NCBI GenBank assembly: GCA_012513165.1
Contig: JAAZCT010000013.1
Location: 1 to 8,305, forward strand
Origin: Actinomycetales bacterium
Lineage (GTDB): Bacteria; Actinomycetota; Actinomycetes; Propionibacteriales; Nocardioidaceae
Direction: 5' to 3'
DNA: 8,305 bases
Shown: positions 1 to 7,406 of the stretch, one piece after another
Layout of the letters: the number at the start of each line of letters is the position of its first letter
How positions within the stretch are numbered: position 1 is the stretch's first letter
The notes under the pieces: generated by a model
What the model was told of the DNA's origin: nothing
The model's input: only the letters and a program-made list of their open reading frames with translations
Databases searched by the model: none
Program-made: the position numbers and the translations under genes

Positions 1-1723
1 GCTCTATGCCGCTCGTCAATCGAGCAAAGGTCACGCTTTCGGACCCGATACGCCGTGGCAGGCCGAACTCGAAGACTCTTTCGCGCACATCGAAACCAAC
101 GATCAACTCGCCACGATCGACGAAGTGAAACGCGATATGGAGCGCGTGGTTCCGATGGATCGCCTCGTGTGTGGCGATGTGGGTTATGGCAAGACAGAGA
201 TCGCGGTTCGGGCTGCTTTCAAGGCCGTTCAAGACGGCAAACAAGTGATCCTTTTGGTGCCAACAACGCTCTTGGTGCAACAGCATTTCGCGACGTTCGC
301 CGAACGATTCGGTCAGTTCCCCGTGACGATCAAACCGCTGTCGCGGTTCCAGACCGAGAAGGAATCGAAGGCCACGCTCGAAGGCTTGGCAGACGGTTCA
401 GTCGATCTGGTGATCGGCACCCATCGCTTGCTTCAGCCGGGGATCCGGATCAAAGATCTGGGCCTCGTGATTGTCGATGAGGAACAGCGTTTCGGCGTGG
501 AACACAAAGAAGCGCTCAAACACTTGCGTGCGTCAGTGGACGTGTTGAGCCTGTCGGCCACCCCGATTCCGCGAACACTCGAAATGGCGATCACAGGCAT
601 CCGCGAGATGAGCACGATCACCACGCCGCCCGAAGAACGCCACCCCGTGTTGAGCTTTATTGGCCCATACGAGAAGGGCCAAGTCGGGGCCGCGATTCGC
701 CGCGAACTGTTACGCGAAGGCCAAGTGTTCTTCATTCACAACCGGGTGCAGACCATCGACCGCGCGGTCGCTTCGCTGCAGGAACTCGTTCCCGAAGCAC
801 GCATCGCAGCGGCGCACGGCCAGATGGGTGAAGCGCGTCTCGAAGAGATCATGGTGAAGTTTTGGGAAGGCGAGATCGACGTGCTGGTGTGTACCACGAT
901 CGTCGAATCTGGGCTGGACGTCTCGAACGCGAACACCATGATTATCGAACGGGCCGACATGCTCGGTCTCTCGCAACTGCACCAGCTGCGCGGCCGCGTG
1001 GGTCGTAGCCACGAACGCGCGTACGCCTACTTCCTCTACCCGCCGGAGAAGCCGCTTTCCGAGACTGCCCATGAGCGCCTTGAAACGATCTCGAGTCACT
1101 CCGAGTTGGGTGGCGGCATGGCGGTGGCGATGAAGGACCTCGAGATTCGCGGAGCCGGAAACCTGCTCGGAGGCGAACAGTCGGGTCACATCGCGGACGT
1201 CGGATTCGACTTGTATATCCGGCTGGTGGGCGAAGCGGTGTCAGAGTTCCGAGGCGAAGAAGGCCCCGAGCCGGAGATCCGCATCGAACTGCCGATCGAA
1301 GCGCACCTGCCGCACGATTACGTCCCGAGCGAGCGCCTGCGCCTCGAAATGTACAAGCACCTCGCCCAAGTGCGCACCAACGACGACGTTGAACAGATCG
1401 TGGCCGAACTGAAAGACCGGTACGGGCCGTTGCCTGAATCGGTCGAGGTGCTAATCGATGTTGCTCGCCTGCGAATCAAAGTGCGAGCCAGTGGTCTGCG
1501 CGAGATTTCGTCTGCCGGCTCGACGCTCAAGTTTTCGCCCGTGGTGTTGCCCGAGTCGGGCAAGGTTCGCATGGCGCGAATCCATCCGAAGAGCGTCTAC
1601 AAGCAGGCCGCCGAAGTATTGCAGATTCCGCATCCCAAAGAGCCCGGGTTCGGCGGAAAACCGCTCAAAGACCGCGACATTCTGACCTGGGTGGCCGAAA
1701 CGATCGACACCATCGTGGGCTGA
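1..1723 (+). CDS. mfd: Transcription-repair coupling factor Mfd, C-terminal half (5' partial)
   Basis: Mfd is the cytoplasmic ATP-driven translocase that removes RNA polymerase stalled at DNA lesions and recruits UvrA. The reading frame is open from the left edge (first full codon at base 2) and gives 573 residues, about half of a typical 1,150-1,200 residue Mfd; the UvrB-like and RNA-polymerase-binding parts lie outside the window. Numbering within the fragment: Walker A GDVGYGKT at 58-65, Walker B DEEQ at 159-162, motif [11 protein letters not shown] at 185-192, and helicase motif [12 protein letters not shown] at 327-336. These are followed by the [12 protein letters not shown] signature of the TRG/translocation region and the C-terminal D7 autoregulatory domain starting near [15 protein letters not shown] (about 431). 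No disruption is seen. RecG shares the helicase core but lacks the D7 tail, so Mfd is secure. It is convergent with the glycosyltransferase, 21 bases away. Confidence 0.97.
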   Translation, partial: LYAARQSSKGHAFGPDTPWQAELEDSFAHIETNDQLATIDEVKRDMERVVPMDRLVCGDVGYGKTEIAVRAAFKAVQDGKQVILLVPTTLLVQQHFATFAERFGQFPVTIKPLSRFQTEKESKATLEGLADGSVDLVIGTHRLLQPGIRIKDLGLVIVDEEQRFGVEHKEALKHLRASVDVLSLSATPIPRTLEMAITGIREMSTITTPPEERHPVLSFIGPYEKGQVGAAIRRELLREGQVFFIHNRVQTIDRAVASLQELVPEARIAAAHGQMGEARLEEIMVKFWEGEIDVLVCTTIVESGLDVSNANTMIIERADMLGLSQLHQLRGRVGRSHERAYAYFLYPPEKPLSETAHERLETISSHSELGGGMAVAMKDLEIRGAGNLLGGEQSGHIADVGFDLYIRLVGEAVSEFRGEEGPEPEIRIELPIEAHLPHDYVPSERLRLEMYKHLAQVRTNDDVEQIVAELKDRYGPLPESVEVLIDVARLRIKVRASGLREISSAGSTLKFSPVVLPESGKVRMARIHPKSVYKQAAEVLQIPHPKEPGFGGKPLKDRDILTWVAETIDTIVG

Positions 1724-1744
1724 AGTCCTACGTTCGATCCGGCG

Positions 1745-2683
1745 TTAGTCCTTGCGGGCGTATTCAACGTGAGTGTGACCCCAGGCGCCAGAAACGAGGC
1801 CTGCGCCGCGGTAAATGTTCCGAGCGCCGTTCGCGCGCTGAGCCATGTTTCGGGTGACCAGCCCAAACGCTCCACGCGCGACGCCGAACCCAATGCGGGC
1901 CAGACCGCTGGCCGAAAGCTTGATTCGCGCTGCGAACCGTTTGACGGGTGATTCGATCACGGCCACTTGGGTGCGGCTCCAACTATTACCGGCTCGGTGC
2001 GAACGCTTGAGTACCCATTCGCGAGTGGCGCGCTCGGCGGGAACCACGTCGTGAACCAGTGCCTCGGCGCAAAAGTAGAAGGTCCCTCCGCGCTGCAGGG
2101 CCTGACGGCTGAACATCGTGTCCGAGCCGCCGCTGATGCCGTAGTCCTGATCGAAAGACAGATCCAGTTCGCGCAGCCGGGCCATATCGATCAGTAGGTT
2201 GTTCGTCGCGACTACCTCGCGAACACTGCCCGTGGCGGGCTTGCGGCGCTCGAAGAACCGTCCGGCCACCAGCCAAGGGTCTGGTTCAGTTGCGAACGAT
2301 GACTCGACCAGCCCGAAAACGCCCAAGGCACCGGGATGCTTCCGATACTCGGCCACCAAGAGTTCCAGCCAATCGGCGACCGGCCGCTCGTCGTCGTCGA
2401 TGAACACGATCAGATCGGTACTGGTTTCTGCCAGAGCGCGGTTGCGTGCCGCCGCGATACCGGGAGTTGCTTCAACCACGTACGTGAGGTTTTCTTCAGT
2501 GAAACTGCCCACGATGTCGGCAGCCGAAGCCGCTGCATCGTTGTCGATCACGAGCACGCGACCGTGGCCGGGGTACCGAGAAACTTGGTCCAGCAACTGC
2601 GGGAGCGCCTCGTGGATATCTGTCGGGCGCTTGAAGGTTAAGACAGCGACGGTGACTGAAGGCAGGGCGAGCATGCCTTTCAT
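1745..2683 (-). CDS. GT2-type glycosyltransferase
   Basis: This is a predicted 312-residue GT-A fold glycosyltransferase that would move a sugar from a nucleotide-sugar donor to an unknown acceptor. Visible family features: the N-terminal nucleotide-binding strand SVTVAVLTFKRP (9-20), VLVIDND (43-49), the common GT2 stretch TPGIAAARNRAL (73-84), the metal/nucleotide site FIDDDE with D96-D98, and GGSDTMF (185-191), which sits where GT2 enzymes usually carry the acidic catalytic-base motif. No confident membrane segment is present; a mildly hydrophobic C-terminal stretch (about 259-276) could be membrane-associated. I chose the ATG at 2683; an in-frame ATG three codons later (2674) is an alternative. 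Neither has a clear Shine-Dalgarno sequence, and a TACGAC hexamer 8 bases upstream of 2683 could mean a near-leaderless message. It is transcribed opposite to its neighbours. By memory of the M. tuberculosis order it is absent between mfd and mazG there. Substrate cannot be deduced. Confidence 0.87.
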   Translation of the reverse strand: MKGMLALPSVTVAVLTFKRPTDIHEALPQLLDQVSRYPGHGRVLVIDNDAAASAADIVGSFTEENLTYVVEATPGIAAARNRALAETSTDLIVFIDDDERPVADWLELLVAEYRKHPGALGVFGLVESSFATEPDPWLVAGRFFERRKPATGSVREVVATNNLLIDMARLRELDLSFDQDYGISGGSDTMFSRQALQRGGTFYFCAEALVHDVVPAERATREWVLKRSHRAGNSWSRTQVAVIESPVKRFAARIKLSASGLARIGFGVARGAFGLVTRNMAQRANGARNIYRGAGLVSGAWGHTHVEYARKD

Positions 2684-2704
2684 GCTAGCGAGTCGTAACT
2701 TTTT

Positions 2705-2731
2705 CGGTGGCGGTGAGCCACTGTGCTTTTT
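2705..2731 (+). terminator. Dyad plus T-run in the divergent intergenic region (possible terminator or operator)
   Basis: An inverted repeat CGGTGGC (2705-2711), loop GGTGA, GCCACTG (2717-2723) can form a 7-bp stem with one G-T wobble. Three bases later comes TTTTT (2727-2731). In plus orientation this resembles an intrinsic terminator that could stop antisense read-through from mfd across the glycosyltransferase. On the minus strand it is followed by GAAAAAG, which does not fit a terminator. The right arm also covers the expected -35 position of the lipoprotein promoter, so an operator is an equal possibility. The stem is short, so confidence is low. Confidence 0.3.
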
Positions 2732-2739
2732 GACGCGGT

Positions 2740-2745
2740 TAGGCT
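2740..2745 (+). promoter_or_regulatory. -10 element TAGGCT for the SurA-like lipoprotein (leaderless)
   Basis: TAGGCT fits the actinobacterial TAnnnT -10 consensus. Counting its last T as -7 puts the transcription start at about 2752, one base before the ATG at 2753, which predicts a leaderless mRNA. No good -35 is seen at the usual distance; a TTGACG at 2730-2735 is too close to serve. The same octamer GTTAGGCT occurs ahead of eno. Confidence 0.5.
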
Positions 2746-2752
2746 GAGCACT

Positions 2753-3385
2753 ATGGCGTTGAAGTCGAGAATTCTTGGTCTAGTTGTCGTTGCTGGTCTG
2801 CTGTCCGCGTGTGGGTCCGTTCATCCTGGGGCTGCAGCTGTGGTCAACGGTGAGCGAATCACTATGCAGGAAGCCGATTCGATCGCTCCTTTGTACTGTT
2901 TAGTTCAGCTGGCAGGCCAGCAAGAATCGGCGGTTTTCGACAACGCGCAGATTCGGCGTGAAGCGTTGAGCAGTTTGATTTTTATCGAAGTGGCAGACCA
3001 ACTTGCAGCCGAGAAGAATCTCACCGTCAAGGTGTCTGACGACTTAGGCGCACCCGCTGAGGCCTTCCGAGAGGCGCTCGATCCCGAGTTCCGCGATGAT
3101 TTCGATTCGTTGATGGAGCAGAACCTTCGGTTCGGTGCGATTGCTATCGCTTTGGGGCGGTCGGTTGCGCCCGACGTTGCTGACGAGAATGAGTTGCTCA
3201 ATATCGGCATGGGCGAAATCGGCAAAGCGCTGGGCGAATCCGACATCGATATCGATCCGCGCTTCGGGATCAACGCCATGGGCGAACAGAACGCTGATTC
3301 CGGGTCGCTGTCCGCGATGACGGTGAACCTCGATCGATCCACAGCAGATACCCGGGCCGCAGCCACGCTCTGTTCCGCAGTGTGA
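2753..3385 (+). CDS. Lipoprotein with SurA-N-like chaperone domain
   Basis: This is a 210-residue predicted exported lipoprotein. Residues 1-20 form a lipoprotein signal peptide: K4/R6, hydrophobic 7-17, lipobox LSAC with the lipidated cysteine C20. After the cleavage site comes AAVVNGERIT (27-36), the opening strand-helix of SurA/PrsA-type foldase N domains, then helical sequence and a DPRFG motif (168-172) that I recall in actinobacterial proteins of this type. It is too short for a peptidyl-prolyl isomerase (parvulin) domain, so it would be chaperone-like only; the function is inferred. Two further cysteines, C49 and C207, could pair outside the membrane. The GTG at 2723 in the same frame is rejected as start because it precedes the predicted transcription start and puts ten residues before the signal peptide. 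The gene is somewhat less G+C-rich than its neighbours (31 of 60 bases at 2881-2940). It is not recognisably LpqU, the lipoprotein of this locus in M. tuberculosis. mazG follows after 19 bases. Confidence 0.72.
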   Translation: MALKSRILGLVVVAGLLSACGSVHPGAAAVVNGERITMQEADSIAPLYCLVQLAGQQESAVFDNAQIRREALSSLIFIEVADQLAAEKNLTVKVSDDLGAPAEAFREALDPEFRDDFDSLMEQNLRFGAIAIALGRSVAPDVADENELLNIGMGEIGKALGESDIDIDPRFGINAMGEQNADSGSLSAMTVNLDRSTADTRAAATLCSAV

Positions 3386-3404
3386 GGCCCGGGAGCAGAT
3401 CCCC

Positions 3405-4004
3405 GTGGCCGATCTCGTGAGCGAATCTCAAGAGCCGATTCATCGGTTGTTGGACGTGATGGCTCGCCTGCGCCGTGAATGTGCATGGACTAAAGAGCAG
3501 ACGCACGAGTCCCTGCGCCGCTACCTCATCGAAGAGGCCTATGAAGCGGCCGACGCGCTCGCCTCGGGAGACGCCGACGCCATGCGCGACGAGTTGGGCG
3601 ATGTGTTGATGCAGGTGGTGTTCCACGCTGCAATCGCAGAATCTGATGGGGAAGGCTGGGACTTCGACGCGGTCGCCACCACGATCGCCGACAAACTCAT
3701 TCGACGCACACCACACGTTTTCGGCGATGTTCGCACCGACGACCCAGCCCAGATCGATGCCTTGTGGCAGGGCGTGAAGGCCCAAGAGCGCGAAGCGCGG
3801 CCCCACGCACCAGCGAAGCTGGCGCCGCTACCCGCGCTGCTCCTCGCTCAGAAGCACCTTGATCTCGCAGGCTCATTGCCGTCGAGCGACTCGCTGGTGG
3901 GCAGATTGTTCGCTCTCGTGGCTGAAGCGCATGAGGCAGGGATCGATCTGGAATTGGCGGCCCGTGAGGAACTGCGCTCGCAAAACGACAAAACCCAAGG
4001 TTGA
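3405..4004 (+). CDS. mazG: MazG-type nucleoside triphosphate pyrophosphohydrolase, short form
   Basis: MazG hydrolyses (d)NTPs to the monophosphate and pyrophosphate, cleaning damaged or excess nucleotides in the cytoplasm. The 199-residue protein has one complete all-alpha domain: CAWTKEQTHESL (26-37), the EExxE metal-binding helix with E43, E44 and E47, and the partner ExxD helix with E63 and D66 in DELGDVLMQVVFHA. RRTPHVFGDV (100-109) follows. The family's usual N-terminal CPWD reads CAWT here. The C-terminal part keeps LPALLLAQKH and a region resembling the last helix of a second MazG domain (AGIDLELAAREELR), but the second EExxE/ExxD pair is missing; E. coli MazG is 263 residues. Start: GTG at 3405 with GGGAG at 3391-3395, nine bases upstream; an in-frame GTG at 3417 is possible. 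It is probably cotranscribed with the lipoprotein. Confidence 0.92.
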   Translation: MADLVSESQEPIHRLLDVMARLRRECAWTKEQTHESLRRYLIEEAYEAADALASGDADAMRDELGDVLMQVVFHAAIAESDGEGWDFDAVATTIADKLIRRTPHVFGDVRTDDPAQIDALWQGVKAQEREARPHAPAKLAPLPALLLAQKHLDLAGSLPSSDSLVGRLFALVAEAHEAGIDLELAAREELRSQNDKTQG

Positions 4005-4010
4005 GCACAG

Positions 4011-5368
<1,358 letters not shown>

Positions 5369-5371
5369 TAT

Positions 5372-5962
5372 ATGGCTGAGCGTGGCCGGACTGACTCTCG
5401 CCGCCCCGGTACGAAACGGAGTGGCGGTTCGGCCACGACTTCAACCAAAGCGAAGTCAGCCGGGACTCAGCGCGGGGTCGCCACGTCGGTGGCCACGCCC
5501 AAGGCGCCTCCGAAGGCGTCAGGCTCACGGTTTACAGCTCGAGCCGGCATCCTCACGCTTGTGCTCGTGCTGCTCGTGGCCTCGTACACGGGCTCGTTTC
5601 ACGCTTGGTGGAATCAGAAGCAAGAGATCGCAGCTCTCGAGGTGCGCAAAGCAGCGGCCGAAGACGAGATCGCTGAACTGCAGGACATCGAACAGCGGTG
5701 GAACGATCCGGCCTTTATCCGCAACCAAGCACGCGAGCGATTCGGGTGGGTGATGCCCGGCGAAGTCGGCTATCGCGTGATCGGTTTGGACGGCGAAGTG
5801 AAGGGCGACGGTCCGAGTCTGGCCGCCCCCACTGCTTTGCCCAAAGTGACCTGGGTTGACCGGCTACGGACGTCCGTTGACCTGGTAGACAATCCGCCAC
5901 CTCCTGAAGAAACGGAATCGTTGGATCCCGACGCAGTTCTAGGAAAGAAGAAGGGTTCATGA
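5372..5962 (+). CDS. ftsB: FtsB/DivIC-family cell division protein
   Basis: This is a 196-residue predicted bitopic membrane protein of the septum-formation-initiator family; such proteins join FtsL and FtsQ in the divisome and help activate septal wall synthesis. Residues 1-55 are a Lys/Arg/Ser/Thr-rich, probably disordered cytoplasmic tail. Residues about 56-76 are one membrane helix (LTLVLVLLVA). Residues 78-108 form an alpha-helical coiled coil outside the membrane, followed by the family's FIRNQARERFGWVMPGEVGY segment (115-134) and a proline/acidic tail. The start ATG lies three bases after the eno stop, with no clear Shine-Dalgarno sequence, so translation is probably coupled to eno. 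The same gene follows eno in M. tuberculosis (Rv1024, from memory). DivIC is an alternative name for the same family; the symbol rests on synteny and architecture. Confidence 0.88.
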   Translation: MAERGRTDSRRPGTKRSGGSATTSTKAKSAGTQRGVATSVATPKAPPKASGSRFTARAGILTLVLVLLVASYTGSFHAWWNQKQEIAALEVRKAAAEDEIAELQDIEQRWNDPAFIRNQARERFGWVMPGEVGYRVIGLDGEVKGDGPSLAAPTALPKVTWVDRLRTSVDLVDNPPPPEETESLDPDAVLGKKKGS

Positions 5963-6471
5963 TCGATCCAATCGACATCGAGATGATCGCGGCACAGTTA
6001 GAACGAGTGCCCCGAGGCGCAATCGAGGTTTCCTCGCGGTGCCCGTCTGGCCATCCAAGTGGCGTCAAGACCGAACCGCGCTTGCCTGACGGAACGCCGT
6101 TCCCGACGATGTTCTATTTGACCTGCCCACGATTGACCAGCGCCATCGGCACGCTGGAAGCGTCCGGTCTGATGACGGAATGGTCCGAACTGCTCACGCA
6201 AGACGCTGAGCTGGCACAGCGCTATCAGGCGGCCCATGATTCCTACTTGGCTGAGCGTGAAGCTCTCGGCCATGTGCCCGAGATCGACGGAATCACTGCA
6301 GGCGGAATGCCCACACGCGTCAAGTGTCTGCACGTCTTGGTGGGTCACTCGCTGGCGAAAGGACCCGGCGTAAACCCTTTCGGAGATCGTGCACTCGAGT
6401 TGCTGGGGGACTGGTGGAAGAACTCCTCGTGCGCTGAAGGTTGGGTCCCGCCGGTCGAGGTCCCGGCGTGA
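5959..6471 (+). CDS. DUF501 family protein, function unknown
   Basis: This is a 170-residue soluble protein with no signal peptide or membrane helix, matching the actinobacterial DUF501 family throughout its length. Recognisable blocks are RCPSGHPSGVKTEPRLPDGT (27-46), FPTMFYLTCPRL (48-59), LEASGLM (66-72), GGMPTRVKCLHVLVGHSLA (115-133) and GPGVNPFGD (135-143). C28, C56, C123, H125 and H131 lie in these blocks and could form a metal or redox site; that is inference. The start ATG overlaps the ftsB stop (ATGA) and has AAGGG at 5951-5955 in a purine-rich run just upstream. The ppx gene overlaps its end, so the three genes are translationally coupled. The family has no known activity that I can name; the context (division protein and polyphosphate/ppGpp-type phosphatase) is constant in relatives such as Rv1024-Rv1026. 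Confidence 0.93.
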   Translation: MIDPIDIEMIAAQLERVPRGAIEVSSRCPSGHPSGVKTEPRLPDGTPFPTMFYLTCPRLTSAIGTLEASGLMTEWSELLTQDAELAQRYQAAHDSYLAEREALGHVPEIDGITAGGMPTRVKCLHVLVGHSLAKGPGVNPFGDRALELLGDWWKNSSCAEGWVPPVEVPA

Positions 6472-7406
6472 GCATTCGGGTGGGTGCGATCGATTGTGGC
6501 ACCAACTCGATCCGCCTCTTGGTCGCGGACGTCGATGGTGAAACCAAGACCGACCTTCGCCGCGAGATGCGGATTGTGCGTTTGGGGCAAGACGTAGACC
6601 GCACGGGCCGACTCGCTCCCGAAGCCATCGAACGCACGGTGGCGGCTTGTCGCGAGTACCGCGACCTCATGAACGAACTTGCTGTCGAGAAGATCGTCTT
6701 CGCGGCCACATCTGCGACTCGCGACGCCGAGAACGCCGCCGATTTTTCCGAAGCGGTCCTAGAGGTCCTGGGCGTTCGGCCACGGGTTCTGACGGGCGAG
6801 CAAGAAGCGGCCGCCTCCTTCCTGGGTGCGGCACGCGAGTTTTCCGCCGGCTCCACGCTGGTCGTCGATATCGGCGGAGGGTCCACCGAGTTCGTACAAG
6901 GAAATTTTGCTGAGACTGGGGCAGAACCGACGTTTGCGCGCTCTGTCGATCTGGGTTGCGTGCGGATGACGGAGCGATTCCTCGCCTCAGACCCGCCAGC
7001 CGCCGAAGAGATCGCCGACTGCATCGCAGCCATCGACGCGGTGATCGTGCCGGTGCTGGACCAATTGGACGAAACCGACACACTCGTGATGGTTGCCGGC
7101 ACAGCCACGAGTATCGCGGCTCACATGCTGGGTCTAGGCGATTACGACAGCGACCGCATCCACGGTTCGCAGATCGCTCTCGCCGACATGAAATCTGCTG
7201 CCAACAACCTGCTAGCGCGTTCGGTGGCCCAACGCCTCGAACTCGGATTCATGCATCCCGGCCGCGCAGACGTGATCGGCGGTGGCTCACTCATCACGAA
7301 CCGCATTCTGGAACACGTTCGTTGCGATTCGGACGTCGTTGTCATCAGCGAACACGACATCCTCGACGGAATCGCCCTCGGCCCCGCCGAGGCTGCCAGT
7401 AGTTAG
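6468..7406 (+). CDS. ppx: Ppx/GppA family phosphatase (exopolyphosphatase-like, short form)
   Basis: This is a 312-residue enzyme of the actin-like ASKHA fold. Ppx/GppA proteins hydrolyse terminal phosphates of polyphosphate or pppGpp; the substrate here cannot be told from sequence. Motifs: phosphate-1 loop AIDCGTNSIRLLV (7-19), TSATRDAEN (81-89), GEQEA (110-114) with the likely catalytic glutamate, phosphate-2 loop VDIGGGSTEF (133-142), AGTATSIAAHML (210-221), MHPGRADVIGGG (262-273) and SEHDILDGIA (294-303). It has only the two core domains and lacks the C-terminal helical extension of E. coli Ppx (513 residues); it corresponds in position and size to M. tuberculosis Rv1026. Start: GTG at 6468 overlapping the DUF501 stop (GTGA), with GAGG at 6457-6460, seven bases upstream. 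Its TAG stop shares bases with the stop of the convergent gene on the other strand. Confidence 0.95.
   Translation: MSIRVGAIDCGTNSIRLLVADVDGETKTDLRREMRIVRLGQDVDRTGRLAPEAIERTVAACREYRDLMNELAVEKIVFAATSATRDAENAADFSEAVLEVLGVRPRVLTGEQEAAASFLGAAREFSAGSTLVVDIGGGSTEFVQGNFAETGAEPTFARSVDLGCVRMTERFLASDPPAAEEIADCIAAIDAVIVPVLDQLDETDTLVMVAGTATSIAAHMLGLGDYDSDRIHGSQIALADMKSAANNLLARSVAQRLELGFMHPGRADVIGGGSLITNRILEHVRCDSDVVVISEHDILDGIALGPAEAASS

Noticed and set aside
710..1189. A 159-codon minus-strand open frame inside mfd
   Set aside because: It is a shadow of the Mfd helicase motifs in another frame, rich in Arg/His with no domain signature; G+C-rich coding DNA often leaves such frames open.
2199..2747. A 182-codon open frame on the plus strand opposite the glycosyltransferase
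   Set aside because: It lies antisense to a well-supported GT2 gene, its product is low-complexity Ser/Arg/Ala sequence with no family motif, and it runs into the lipoprotein promoter.
2723..2752. Upstream GTG start for the lipoprotein
   Set aside because: It would place ten residues before the signal peptide and lies upstream of the TAGGCT box and its predicted start.
6320..7108. A 262-codon minus-strand open frame across DUF501 and ppx
   Set aside because: Both plus-strand genes under it are confidently identified full-length families; the antisense product is Ser/Arg/Thr-rich with no recognisable motif.
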